Source: Symbiodinium natans (taxonomy: Eukaryota; Sar; Dinophyceae; Suessiales; Symbiodiniaceae). From it: 62,000 nt of DNA. The DNA lies in NCBI GenBank assembly GCA_905221605.1, contig CAJNDS010000225.1:80001-142000 (forward strand), read 5' to 3'. Positions 41,816-54,201 of this stretch are shown here, in pieces. Both the position numbers and the translations under genes were made by a program. The number at the start of each line of letters is the position of its first letter. Positions within the stretch are counted from its first letter, which is position 1. The notes beneath the pieces were generated by a model. That model was not told where the DNA came from. It made no database searches and saw nothing but the letters and a program-made list of their open reading frames with translations.

Positions 41816-44800
41816 TCAGGGAGCTAGGAAATTGAAAGCGCACTGGTCATGGGCCTGTTGGTCCACTTTGCCCACGGTCACGCCTGTGTAGCCAGCCATG
41901 GCAGCGTGCACTGCAGCCTGTGCCAGCTCGGAGCAATAGATGCCTTGGCTTCAACAGCATGCGAAAGCTCGCACCAACTCTTTCGTTCTGGCCGTGATTG
42001 GCCAGGCTGCTGTCGTTGGGATTGGCCGGGACTGCACGAACCTCGTGCAAATCAGCAAGGGCATGCATAGGAAGCGCAAGACTTTGCGAATTTCTCTGCT
42101 GATCAGAGGGCAGCACCATGTAGGTCGGGTCCACATACTTGATTGTAACTGGCAGCCTGAGAAGTGGAGAGACGAAACGTCTTTCTAGACTCCGCTGTTA
42201 GTGGAAAGTTGGGGCATAGTTGAACAGTGGATGTCAGGGAGCTTCAAGTTCTTGAAGTGCGTAGTGATGGCATCCTCAGAGAAGTATATCGCGCATTCTT
42301 TCATGCTTGCTGATGCTGCTCGGAAGTTCTCGAGTCCTTCAGCCACGGCCCAACGTCGTTGATCTTCTTGTTTCCGCCTTCGTCGGTTGCTCCTGGCAGT
42401 GTGAGGGATGCTGCAACCTGCTGCCAGTATCCATATTCCCCATACACATCATGCCAAAGAGAGTCCCCGCAGTGCAACATGATGTGCAACATGAGGTGCA
42501 ACATCTGGAATGGGCTACACTAGCTTTGGATGGTGCTATCGGCAGAGGCCGTGGAGTGTGAAAGGCCGTGAAAGACTGTGATGGTTGCCGCTTCTGCTTC
42601 TTCGGTTGCCGCTTTGGAGGCTACGTTCATGCAGTCGAAAGCGAAAGAAGAGCGGCACAGGCAGCTTGGGAAGCACGAGAAACACATGAAATTTGAGGCT
42701 CCCCATGCTCTTACCACGATCTCCGGAGATCTGCAGCTCCTGTACTGCTGGGCTTGGCCTTATCCGAACCACAACCGTGCATCGACCGCACGCCATGCGC
42801 AAAACACGGCGATGGCTCAAGCTTCATCTCTAGAGACGCATTGTAGATGTCGCGTCATCCTGTACTTCTGCCAATTCTGCCGGGACTTCCCAACTTGCTT
42901 CTATTTGCAAGTCGCAGGACAAACTGTGCAAAAATCATGATGGAATTGTGAGCCCCAACAAACGTCAGAATTTTGGCAATCTTGGCTTCGTCGGAAGCAG
43001 AGCCATCGCCATAGCAGACGCCGGTTTGAAATGTTTTCCACTTGACCTCACTCAGACTCTAACTTTGACTGGGACGAACCTGGCCGCGGCTGCGTATGTG
43101 TCAATGGGAGGACGCAGCCATGTGAAGCCCAGAAAAGCCCACCTCGCCAACACAAACCTGTGCAAAACTGATGTCACCTCCTGCCAATCGGTGTCATCTC
43201 AATCTGCGAAAAGTCTCCTGAGCTGTGCAGCAGCGTGTCGCCACAGCCCTCCGCAACCACGACCACCTTGGTTGCCCCAGCCGGCTTCTTCTGCGCATGA
43301 TGCTGAATGCACTACTGCTAGCATACTTCATCGAACCGCATCTCGTGGGAGGGTGTTGGTGAACTTGCGCGTCGCCCCAAGCCCCAACTCAATCTATGTG
43401 CGAGGGATGGTTGAACGAGTCGCTTCAATGAAGCTTTAGCAATTTGTCTAGTCCTGGTGGAGAAATGCCACGTAACCATGGCCATGTGAAAGGTGTTTCT
43501 TTCTGTTGCCATGGACCCCAGCTTTCAGGCGCACAAGGAAGAACAGAATCCTGGAACGTTCATTGCAACCCAGCGACGCCATATCCGCTCGTGCTGACAA
43601 GCTCAACGCAGTGATCAAGGACCTGCACGAACGTATTGATATTTACAGCATCCACCGAGCTTCACTGGGGCTGCGTTCAAGCTTTCAGAGGTTGCGGCTA
43701 CCCTCCCACTCTAGGGACGCGTACTTAACTTTCTCCACTTGGGAGATCTTGACACACACACACACACACTCGCTGCACGACTCGCCCTCGCAGTTCCTCC
43801 GTCTAGTTCACAGTATATATCTTGGATCATGTTGACATTGTTCCCGAAGCTCAACACACAACACGGCTCCCACCCGCCGATGACTGCCCCACCACGGAAA
43901 CTCCTCCACAGGTAACCCTTTGCGTTCGTGACCGTGGAAATTTGTTCGATTCCCCCCTCATGCACTGCCCGCCACAAAATCCCACTAGTTCGGACTCGCA
44001 ACCCGCCTCACCCAACAACCTTAAGCCTGCCGCAAGCCCCTTTTTTGCAGTCTCCCCTTGCCAGACAGAGGCGAACAAACCAAGCACGATGACTGGCTTC
44101 AGGCATTGTTTTCAGCAGGGCTTGACACTTCTCACGCAGCTATCTCCAACCAAGGAGGGACGCTTCAGTCGTAGTCGCATGTGACAACAATGCCGCAGGA
44201 TCCCCCCCCCTTGCCATACTCCAGAGTCATCCGAACGCTGAAGAAAGGACTAGCGAGTAGATGCTGAGACAATGTGTGGTGATTTAAGGTTCTGCTTGCA
44301 CCCCGTGAATTGTGTTCCTCCTCACCAGTACAGCCAAGAGCCACCATCGGATATCTCTCCTGACAAGAGCCTGTTTCTCAGGCAGCTTCTCAGTCCCTGG
44401 ACATTGAGTTATTCCTCCGCCACGGTAAGAGCTGCTGCTGACTCCGATGCTACGAGAGGATTGTCTTGTTGAAGTCCCTCCATGTTGCTCTGCAAGCTCA
44501 ACAAGCTTGCTAAATTTCTGGCTTACAATAATCTCACGTCCACAAGGGGCGCCGAAGGTGTGTGGAGTGTCGGGGCAGGTGAGAAAGATGTCAGGGCAGG
44601 CTAGATATTGATTGCAGGAAGAGCTTGGCACCCAACCGTAGACCTCAGAGACCTTTGCATTAGGCTTCGAAACCTCTATTTTGCCACGGCAAAAACCCCG
44701 GCATGCGGCAGGTAACAGTGGATGAATTGCGATTGCTCGAAGCCCTAGAATTCTATGCTCGCTGTTGACTTGCGGCCACAGGATGTGCAAGGAGCGTAAG

Positions 44801-47025
44801 GATTCAGGACATGCCGGGCTGGGCCACGTCGCCGAAAATGCCACACAGTCAGCGTGCTGGCCTTATCCAAGTTGATGTCCATCTCTGGCAGAAGGCAGAT
44901 GTCCACGTGGCGTGCAGCCAATACCGACATCATCGTCAAGTAGCCACAGTGCCTTGCAGAATAAGCGAACACTTGCAAGAGAAGGCAAACTACTTTGGCA
45001 GGCTTGAAAACTCCGACTTAATTATGTATAGTTTCTCTACCCATCACGTACGAAGCATTGAGAAGGGGGTCCTGCCCATGAGCTTCACGAGGCCAATGGC
45101 ATTTGCATTGCACGTGGCTTCGATGTAGGCAACTTCAATTGCCTTCTGCGCCTCCGTCCTCGGCTCCAGTCGTTGTTACATTGTTCGTATTGAACAACAA
45201 TGTTGTGGCCCCCGTTGCGTTCCCCACTGTTTCACCTTTTAAGCAGTAATGATTTCAAGCTCATGCAACGAGAGACATCCTGCAGCAAAGTTGCATGGCT
45301 GTATCGAAGCCAAAGCTGCGGTCCTGCTACATTCAAACGTTTACAAATTCTGAGGCATGCTCAATCTGGCGGAGGCCTGTTTCTTTCGCGTGTCTAAGAC
45401 CATAGCTAGGACATGCCATATGGATCATATGGGGGCTGTCCGTAATTGCTTCGTCCATCTTCATCCCGAATTGGGGGCTTGTGCCGTCTTGCACGGAGCT
45501 TGCGCGAGCTTGCACGCGTGCAGTGGGGCTCAAAATGGTTTTCGTGGAGGCTCATCACAATGACACGCTGAGACTGGACAGTCCATCCCTTGCGCCAGTC
45601 CTTGCCACGTGCTTGCACAGGGCTTGCGTGCGCCCGGATTTTGACAAGTTGTTGTTAGGTAAGGGTTTTCGGACAACCCTCATATTATAGGGGGCACAAA
45701 CTCTCATTGCTCTCGTTCTTCACCGGACTTGCGACCTTTAGAAATGGAACCTGGGTGGTCGTTTTCACGACCTTACATTTCAAGCGTCTGCTGGGTTCAC
45801 AAAGGATGCAGTCGGCTACGGAAAGTCCAGCAGGTTGATGTCGTTGTCGATTGTCTTCGGGATGCCCACAACGGCGCACTCCCAACCTGCTCGAATCCAG
45901 CAACAAGACAACATCAACGTAGAGGTATGACTTGGAACACTGGCGCGAACCAGCGCACACCACGCATCAGGCTACATCCAAGCTCCGAGCCGATGGCTTG
46001 CATCTGCTCGTAAGTCTGGTATGCGCCTCGTCACAAGCATGAGCCGCTAGTCACGGAGGCGTGTGGGCTACTAGAACAGCTGCAAGTTCCGCATGGAAGC
46101 GAGCTGAAGCTAGCCTTTCTGCGTGCCGTCGCCACCAAGGACAAAGTGCTGCCGCACACCCCGCTTCTTCAGCGCCTTTGCCTTAGCAAATTTCCGCACG
46201 ATGACAAAGAACCAGCCACGGCAATCCCCATCATTGAGCAATTGGCCCACGGGAGCTAAGCTGGGGTTTTTACCATCTCGCTGTGCGGAGGGTTCCCACG
46301 ATCGCTGACCAGGATCGAGCCGCCTTATTGCGAATTCCAAGCGCACGAATATGCGCGAATTCAAAAACGCTCAGGGTGCTGGGGCTGCTAAGGCAAGGTC
46401 CCTGAAGATGAATGTCCTTGACTTTCTCGGGCGTCAACGTCACCCAGCTCTGTGGATTCACCACGCCTCTGTCCCACTATCCGTGCTCCCGTTCTGCTGT
46501 GAAATGAAAGGCGACGCCTGGCCTTTGAAACCTCCTTTGATGCCGTAGACCTTCTTGACGCCATACGCATACAGCATCATGACCTCGTCACGCACTGAAA
46601 ATGGTCTTGCATGTCTTGCGGATCCGCGGAGGATGCTTGTCATGCAACTCGTAGAAACAATGCCCAATCTGGGCGCAAAACCAGCTCACGGATGACGGAG
46701 TTCAAACCAGGGCACAAGCCACCACCTCAAAGATGACACACGTGCGAACTTGCAAAAAAAAAAAAAAAAACGCTGACGTTGTGGTCACGGCTCTCCGCAC
46801 ATCTCTTGGGACCCCTGCAAGTCACAATCGTGGCCGCCACCTCCGAAGGCCTCGGCCATGAAGCGCCGCCGACATATGCTACTGCACACGCACGTCAAGA
46901 ACGCATGTGAAAGTAGCCAACCCCTTCCAAACAATTGCAGCCCAACTCTGCATGCTCTCACTGAAGCGAAAGGTTCGGACTTGAAGTACAGCTTCTTTCG
47001 TGGTCCGGCCTGGCGACACGCGGTC
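41816..47025 (-). CDS. 6-phosphofructokinase, plant type (PFK-3)
   Basis: Complete motif set in order: AGPRKKLYF (~46981-47025), EVAATIVT (46819 to ~46845), GGLCPGLNSVIRELV (~46682-46725), YAYGVKKVYGIKGGFKG (~46522-46590), SWVTLTPEKVKDIH (~46408-46465), GSILVSDRGNPPHSEM (~46270-46324), GVRQHFVLGGDGTQKG (~46115-46195), ECAVVGIPKTIDNDI (~45837-45885), DRSFGFDT (~45300-45330), KAIEVAYIEATCNANAIGLV with KLMGR (~45070-45158), RHVDICLLPEMDINLDKA (~44862-44960), [18 protein letters not shown] (~43200-43270), [15 protein letters not shown] (~42335-42395), AITTHFKNLKLPDI (~42235-42275), LPVTIKYVDPTYM (~42115-42155), VRAVPANPNDS (~42010-42045) and YCSELAQAAVHAAMAGYTGV to a stop near 41816. The 93 bp intron 46726-46818 is GC-AG and contains an A-run. 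GGDG and PKTIDND indicate an ATP-dependent enzyme with the catalytic Asp. No nested gene of comparable size is seen, which makes it the cleanest PFK here with PFK-4. Confidence 0.85.
43275..44860. other. Long PFK-3 intron
   Basis: About 1.6 kb between the LPEMDIN and VVAEGCG exons. Contains a short (AC)n near 43752-43770. Two open frames, minus 44284-44844 and plus 43506-43835, have some protein-like stretches but no recognised motif, and I do not call them genes. Confidence 0.45.
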
Positions 47026-47460
47026 AGGAGCAGAACGATGCAGAGTTTGCAGGAGGCAGTCGACCCGATGCCGTGGCTCTGAGCCGTGCCTTCAACATCT
47101 GGAGACGGACACCGGGCAGACCAAGTGTCTGAGTGACCTGGGCTGCTCCACGACTCGCATCTCAAAGTGCTAAGCCTTGGCAATCCGTTGCAGTGGAAGT
47201 CAGTTGCAGCTCGGTCCAAAACCCAGGAGGCTTGGTCGAAGAAGCTAACTCGACCTCCCTTCACCTACAGGCATGAATCAAATTTCTCACTATTGCCTGG
47301 TGGTGCACTGGTGGTACTGGCACACGACAAGCTTGAAACAAGAAACTGGCACTGAGCTTCCCCCCACCTGCTCCATGAGAGTGGTGGTTTCCGACTGTTC
47401 GCCAAACGTGTTGGATAGGTGCTCAAGCTCGAGGCGTCGGACCTTCAAACCATGTGAGAT

Positions 47461-47913
47461 CTAAACCCTGGGCTCAGGCTTGCAAACAAACAAATGCATC
47501 GAGCTGGTGCTATGCGAACTTGCGAAGCGGGACAAAGTGAGGTGGAGAAAGAGGGATGCCGCGGACTTCGGGGCCTCGCATCCTTCTCCCATGGCGCTGA
47601 GGAGCTCGACAGGCTCAGAATCATGCAGCAACGGGTTTTCCACCTTAGTCAGTGACGCCTTACAACCCCAAACTATCTCTCGCCCGTTTCCTCTACTCTT
47701 TCCCATTGAGAGTCCAGCAGGTGCCGGTGCATGTTCAACCTCCTCATCTTCACCGTCGGGTGCTAAGTTGGGCTGCAACGTGGAGCTGACAAGCTCCTGG
47801 AACCTGCACCAGATTCCAGCCAACCCATGCGCCAAATCGCAGCCCAAATGCAGTAACAAGCACAGCGTGCCTTTGGCCCTTGAGGTCAACTCGTTTCCTT
47901 TAAGCTCAGCCAC
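47461..47913 (-). CDS. Hypothetical ORF between PFK-3 and PFK-4
   Basis: 150-residue open frame with an acidic Pro/Ala middle (LAPDGEDEEVEHAPAPAGLS) and no known domain. A same-length plus-strand ORF overlaps it, so at most one is real. It lies between the recognisable end of PFK-4 and the start of PFK-3. Confidence 0.22.
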   Translation of the reverse strand: MAELKGNELTSRAKGTLCLLLHLGCDLAHGLAGIWCRFQELVSSTLQPNLAPDGEDEEVEHAPAPAGLSMGKSRGNGREIVWGCKASLTKVENPLLHDSEPVELLSAMGEGCEAPKSAASLFLHLTLSRFASSHSTSSMHLFVCKPEPRV

Positions 47914-48124
47914 TAGTGGCTGGCGAAGGTAAACAACTAATTGTCATGTCGGCGACCACCACTCAATCTCACAGAAGCTTTGTTGCAGCTAAGCCACTGC
48001 GGATTCTTGGTGACGCACGCGATGGGCAACAGCACCTGTCGGCTGCTGACCTGTCCTCGGGATGCATCTCGCCACGCTCAAGTGCTTCAGAAAATTATAG
48101 ACATGAACTGTGGTTGGTACAAGA

Positions 48125-51100
48125 TGAAACTAAGCAGCAGGCCAACGGTAATTCCTGTGTAGCCGGCCATAGCAGCATGCACAGCATTGTGGCTCAACGA
48201 AGAGCAGTAAACGCCTAGGTCTACAGCTTCTGGCCGGGCAAAGCTTCAGTGGACAGGCAGCAACAAGAACGAAATGGCGAAGTCAAGTGGCTGTCATTTG
48301 CATTTGGCCCGATGGCACGAATCATATACGTCGGATCAATGTACTTGACCTCAGCTCGGCGGTGAATCACAGCCAAAGGGGTTGCGTCGTTCAAAACTAT
48401 TCATGCAAGCCAAGCGAGCTACACTTACTTTTCTGCAGAACACGTTGTAGTTTGATGTTGGCCAGATGGCTTTCGGATTCATCACGTCTTTTCCAAGGCA
48501 CTTATGTACCTCCTGTGGCTTCGTGCGCCCACCATCTTCCACGCATCAATCCAACTTTTATCCTTCTTTTGATTATCAACTATTTTTTAGGACAGCCTTT
48601 TATGCTTCTCGCCAAAGGTGGCCCACAACGCGCAAGATACCGCAACATACGAGACGTGGCAGTTCAAGGTGTTTGCTAAAGAAATATCGTGAATTTGTTT
48701 TTGCTCCATCCATGTGCATCCATGTGAGCGATTTGTATCATTTCGCTGCTAGGCAACTCATTTTGTGGTGTCGTGTGCCTTCAGAGAACCCTCGCGATGT
48801 TTAAAACGGGTGGAAGTCTGGCCTTGAGATACTTTGAGTGTCCTGGAGCTGTCCGATTCGTGAAACCAACTTGTTGCAACATCGGCATGCGAGCCAAAGC
48901 CAAGCCCCGAAGCAGAACATTGATCAACAATCCATATGTAAACCATATGGGATGCCATATCAATCTAGTGGCCGTCAGCGGTAGCTTCACCTGACGAGGG
49001 GATCACAGTGGCGTGTGCTTTTGACTCCTTCCACTCTTTTGATTCTTTGACTCTAATGACAATGGAACCCGGCCTGCTTGAAACGCTCAATCAGCTTGTC
49101 ACGAAGCCATGGCCCCACATCTGGGAGCTTCTTGTGGCCGCCACCTAGGGGAAACATTGGCAAAAGGGTATGCTTCGAAAACCCTCTCTCTGTAGGGCTC
49201 CTCGGCCTTAGCCGCCTTAGCCGCCTTAGCCTGGCAGAGCCTTGGCATCCTCAGCCGCCTGACACTCGACAGCTAAATTCTGACCTGTACCGGCAAGGTG
49301 CCTTTTCTCCCTTCGTGCACCAAAAACAAAGATAGTGTGATCTGCATAAGAGATTGGCAGCGTTTGGCATGACTGAGTCAAGTGAGTCTTGTCGCGAATT
49401 TGTGGACACCTCTCCCCCTCTCAAACCTCCTTCTACAGTACAAGTGCCGACACGCGCCCTTCAGCAATTTTCATGGGACAGTGGCGAGCCTTGTGGGGAT
49501 TTCAAGGGTGATATCAAGAGGCCTTAAAGAGGCCTGAAGCGGTTTTAGGAGGCTTGGAGAGGCTCAAAAAATGGCTCAAAGGCAGGCAGGGCCGGAATGC
49601 AGGTGTCGCCAGCAAAAGAGGATCGACAAAGTGAAAGGAGTTTCTCCGGCATATGTTTGGCAAATGTCAACAAAAACCACAAGCAAAACTCAATGGGATT
49701 GAAGTAAACATAAAGGCCGAAGGACAGATGCATAAAGGTGCTTACAGATGCCTAAAGGCGCGCTGACATGTGATGAATCTCTGTTCCTGGTCAGAGCATG
49801 TCAGAGCCAAAAAGGAGAAGCAGCTGAAGCCTCACGCATCATGATTGATCACGCTTTTATCATGATGTTTGCGTATGCTACGCCATGATGTCATGCCGTG
49901 TTTACAAGCTCCACTACAAACGCATGTCTGGCTACACAAATGCTGAGTGTGCCACCATCGACTTCGCCATCTTCCCCACAGCTTTTGAGCATCGTTTCGC
50001 CACAGCCCTCGGCCACCACAATCACGCAGCGACCCTTTGACCTTAGCACAAACGTCGTTTCTCAGCACTTCCCGCACTTCCCACAGAGTCTAGTTCTCAA
50101 CCACCGGTCTCATGCCGCACAGCCACTGCATCAGCTCCAAGCAATGCTGCAGTACCTTCTCCAAGCCTCGGCGCTCGGCTTCTGCTTTGCCGCGCACTGT
50201 CTTGCACTGTCTTGCACCCTCCGCTGCATGGCATCTTGAACATTCAACCAAGCTGCAGATTTTCATCTCTGGAAGAAGCACTATGTCCGCGTGCCGTGCC
50301 GCTAGGCAGGCATGCAAGGCAATGAATCCCGAGTTTCGACCCATCCTGAATCCGCAATCCATCTTCGGACTCAAGACAGGCAGGGAACCATCAAGCGGTC
50401 AGCAAAGAGCCTCTACAACCACGTCCCATGCAGCCAGAGAGTCAGCTTGACGAGGCCGATGCAATTGGAATTGCAGTTGGCCTCAACATATCCAGCCTTG
50501 ATGGCCCTCTCCGCTTCCATACACGCCGTGTCGAAACCTGAGGTTTGGGTTTTGCCACACTGGCCCCTGCAGTGGCGACTCCCCACACCGAAAAAAAAAT
50601 GAAAAAATGAGCAAAATGCTTTCTTGTGCCCACTGAAGCACCAAACGTACAATCCAGCATGGGGATGTCGTTGTCAATGGTTTTCGGAACTCCGACAACC
50701 TCAGCATGGCAGTGGCAGGACCGCGCGAGGCCACTCATTTGTATCTCAACCTATATCTCTCAAAAGGCGTCAAGCAGCTGAGCAATTCCAGCCTTTGGCT
50801 TTCACCAGTTGCGCGCAATCCTCAAAGCCCAGCAGGAATTAAACTTTCATCCACCGCATGAAACGTACGAGCCGCCATACCTGTGCACATCTCTGCACCA
50901 AGTGTCGTAAGCACCACGTTGGGTTCCATCTCCTCCGATGATGAAATGGGCACCTTGCAAGTCTGTTTGTGTAGCCACCAAGGATCACCACGTCTTGCCT
51001 TTCAAGGAAGCAAACCAAGACCCGCACGGACTCCCATCTCCATCAGAACCTTCACTTGTTCCTGAAGGAGCCATGGAAAAGATGCTTCGGGAACCATACT

Positions 51101-52093
51101 GACCTGGACATTTGCACGCCCTGAGCCATCAGAGTCAGAGAACGCGAACAGGATTGAATGATGACTAACACTAGAGAAGCCTAAGCTCCAAAGATCGCTA
51201 TCGTAGTCCTGCCGAGGCAACCTCCCAAGAGGTCGGAAAAATCAGTCATCACAAAACGGACACGTCGAAAAATGTTAAGCCCTCCCACGAGAAACAAAAC
51301 CCAACAGTGACCCTGGCCCCTTCAATCCGCAAGTGGAGAAACATTACAGACCCCGAACAGCAAGGAAGCCTACGACAAAGCAGTTCCAACTTCACTTTCT
51401 TCGAGTGTCCTCCTCTGTGGGGTTGCCGCGGTCGCTGACAAGAATAGTCCTCAGCTGCTGTGTCGTGCAGGGCCAGGCAATGCCCACTTGTCTTCGAAAC
51501 GTGCACACTTGCTCCATCACTCATGCCCAAATTCTCAGCAAAATACGATTTGCTTCCTCACCAGCATGATTCAAGATCTCTGGGATCCTGACCCTCCCAT
51601 GCTGTTGATGTCCTGATGGAACATGCAAACCATGTCAAATGAAGTCCATCTGCCGTCCTGGCATGCCCCCGTGCCTGCACACTGTCTGGCGTCAACTCCA
51701 TCCAAGTCTCCGGCTTGATCACCTTTGCCGCACGAAGAGGCAGCATAAAGCTGCACCAACCCTCAACAACAAAAATCTCATCTGGCGGATGGGGTTCATG
51801 CTCCCTTGTAGCCACCACGGATACCATAAATCTTCCGGACCTTATGCACGGGAGGAAGCTCAATAATCCGATGACTGGGTGCAAACGCCGACTTTGCCTG
51901 GACATGCTCTGCACGTACAGTACAGAGGCCCTGGCACCATACTGCGCAAGCATCATTACCAATTCACGGATGACCTGGCACTGTTGACATGAGATTCCAG
52001 CAAGGCCCATCACAGCAACCTGTTCTGAGCTCTCAGCTGCGTTGATACCAGGGCACAAGCCACCACAGGTGACCAGCGTGGCCACAACGTCCT
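48125..52093 (-). CDS. 6-phosphofructokinase, plant type (PFK-4)
   Basis: Ordered motifs: DVVATLVTCGGLCPGINA (52038-52093), VIRELVMMLAQYGA (51933-51974), VRKIYGIRGGYKGA (~51801-51842), PETWMELTPDSVQ (~51678-51730), TILVSDRGNPTEEDTR (~51405-51452), LQEQVKVLMEMGVR (~51022-51080), AHFIIGGDGTQRGAYDT (~50890-50956), [18 protein letters not shown] (~50652-50712), FDTACMEAERAIKAGYVEAN and CIGLVKL (~50445-50541), MGRNSGFIALHACLAARHAD and IVLLPEMKI (~50260-50345), [14 protein letters not shown] (~49988-50040), GGHKKLPDVGPWLRDKLIER (~49070-49145), [13 protein letters not shown] (~48305-48345) and YCSSLSHNAVHAAMAGYTGI (~48125-48212). The 63 bp intron 51975-52037 has a GC donor and, being a multiple of three, can be read through. 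The GPR.xLxF exon expected upstream was not found. MGRNSGF keeps the canonical MGR. Predicted ATP-dependent cytosolic or plastid glycolytic enzyme; no transit peptide is visible. Confidence 0.83.
49150..49960. other. PFK-4 intron without recognisable gene
   Basis: Contains three short AGCCGCCTT copies at about 49206-49232 and a GAGGCTT-rich stretch near 49520-49570. No convincing ORF. Confidence 0.5.
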
Positions 52094-52772
52094 GGCTGTC
52101 GCTAGGGGGGAGTATCATGACGCATAGCATTGCGTGGTATTGCTGCAGCGGCCTCGGGATCAAAATGCAGCAACGACCTGCACCCGCACCGCTCGCATCG
52201 TGCAACGGCATACCGCGGCTTTTGAAAAATGCTGGAAATGGGCGCCTGGGACCGGCAAGTGGCATCTGGTAGAAGCAGTCGGTGCCTGGTCAGTTTATGG
52301 CATACACCGACTCCATCGCGAGAGAAGCTCCTGACATGTCCTGACCCACGACATGTACACTTCTGCAACTAGCTCGGGGCCGAACTGCCAAGCTGAATGG
52401 CCTGGCTTAGCGCAAGAGTTTCTAAAGTAGTGTCTTTCCTGGCGTCACATGATGGGTGTGTCCGATTTGGCAGCCTGGGCTTGAACATCTTCTATTTGTG
52501 CAGCCAACAACATTGGATTTGATTTCAGCATCCGCCGTGTCAGCTGCCGGCCTGTGTGGCACTCGCATCTTTCGCGATGAACTGGCCGACGATTTCGGTC
52601 CTTGACGTCCAAACACGTAGCAACGCTCGCAGTCTGCACGGCTCCAAGCTTCAGTCAACTCGCGTGCAAGCGGTCTCAGTATGGTCGAGAGTCAAGGGAG
52701 AGGAAAGACTTTTCGACGGGAACATCTGCCAGCAGCGTCTCTTCATGTCTCTACAAGCTGAGCTTTTTACGT

Positions 52773-53111
52773 TCAGACATCTCCCGCCTTGCCCAACTCA
52801 TCGATCCGTAAGCGTCTCAACTCCGCTCCTGGACCAATGATGTCCTTGCCCTGCCAGCTGGACCATCTCACTTCGCACCAAGCTGAAAGCTCAGACAAGC
52901 ATCTGGCATTTGACGTCCTTGCCTCAAGTTCCCGAAGTGTAAGCAGGTTCCCATCATAGTCTTCCACCACGAAGGACGGGTTGCCAAAGCTCCGCTTGTG
53001 AGGCCTCAGGGTCCAGCCGAGGGCTCCCAGACGCCCGGCTAAGCCGCTCGTCCGCCAAGCCTCTTGACCCAATATGCCCAGCGCACTATCGAACTGAGTG
53101 ACCGACGTCAA
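52773..53111 (-). CDS. Possible exon of an unidentified gene
   Basis: Minus-strand open frame with ordered-protein composition (SFGNPSFVVEDYDGNLLTLR, then ELEARTSNARCLSELSAWCE). No family recognised. It lies upstream of PFK-4, so it might hold a 5' exon of PFK-4 or belong to a separate gene. The flanking 52100-52770 and 53115-53550 show nothing I can assign. Confidence 0.28.
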   Translation of the reverse strand: MTSVTQFDSALGILGQEAWRTSGLAGRLGALGWTLRPHKRSFGNPSFVVEDYDGNLLTLRELEARTSNARCLSELSAWCEVRWSSWQGKDIIGPGAELRRLRIDELGKAGDV

Positions 53112-53552
53112 CCGTGCAGGCTTCTTGGCTGGGCGCTTGATGTGACTCGGCGTGCCCTCAGAAAAGGTACCGCCGATTCAATCTAGGCACAGATGTTATC
53201 AAATGCTGACACTGGCACAGCACCTGCGCTGCCTGCACCGATGGCGGCCGCGGAATTTCCTTCACCTTGGAAGCAGAACGCAGCAAAACAGGCCTGCAAG
53301 CCGAACAGAATCATGCCCCACATGCCCCACCTCTGGTCCTACAAACCGAGTCTCGAGCTCGCACGTTGGAGAGGTGGTGTGCCATGTACGCCTGAGCTGC
53401 AAAGGGTCATGAGCCTTCCCCCCCGGAAAACCTCTGTGAATTCTGCCGGCTCAAGACACTCAGTCCGAGCACATAGGGATCGTCCGGCTTGTCGGCCAGA
53501 ACGCCTGGATGTTTCACTTTAGAACTTCTGGAAGTGCGCGGGCGTGCTCTGA

Positions 53553-53825
53553 CATGCAGTTCAGCACCGACTGAGAAAAAAGAACCTCCTGGCTCGGAAC
53601 ACGACCAATCGCAAAGGAGCAGAAGAAGCAGACGGTTCTAGCCCAGGCACTCGTGATGAGATTCTGGATGAAGCGCTGAAGCTCGTGACGCTCCAGATAA
53701 GCCTGGACAGAAAGCTGAGCATTGACCAAATGTTCTCAGTCGTGAACCCTATTCTCCACAATCTGCGGGCAATGATTTGGTGCAATCCCAGAACCCACCT
53801 CGGTCTCAGACAAAAGCTCTTCACG
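53553..53825 (+). CDS. Possible plus-strand exon, strand uncertain
   Basis: The plus frame open from 53553 encodes RDEILDEALKLVTLQISLDR followed by KLSIDQMFSVVNPILHNLRA, a clearly helix-like pattern. The same DNA on the minus strand (53514-53729) encodes VQAYLERHELQRFIQNLITS, also plausible. One must be a shadow. The plus reading looks slightly better, but the minus strand is the gene strand of this locus. Confidence 0.3.
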
Positions 53826-54201
53826 CGGAGCGGTGGGCCTTTCACTTTGAAGGATGGTCTATTTGATGTGGCCAGTTGTCCCCAAAATGGTGTATTCGAG
53901 GAAGACTGCCGTTGTGCCGTGTCAGTAGTGACTTTGATCATCGGATCGCATCATCGCGCTCTGCTGAGGCTTTGGCTGCGGCTTCTCTGGTGCAGCCTCT
54001 GAGAGTCCCTGTACCAAGAGATCCAAACTCATCCTCGGGTCGAAGAATCATTGTTCAGAGATGTTCAGAGCATCTCATGGCCCGCTCAAGGGAGGTGAAG
54101 AGCAACATGCCAAGGGCCCCGCTTCTGGTCTTTGTCACCGAAGCTAACAGAGTAGCGATCACTCTTTGGTCGAAGCACCTTCTTGCAATCCCCTTGCCGT
54201 C

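Noticed and set aside
45515-45540. GGGGCTCAAAATGG as a spliced-leader relic
   Set aside because: The order of the leader elements is wrong and no gene start is adjacent.
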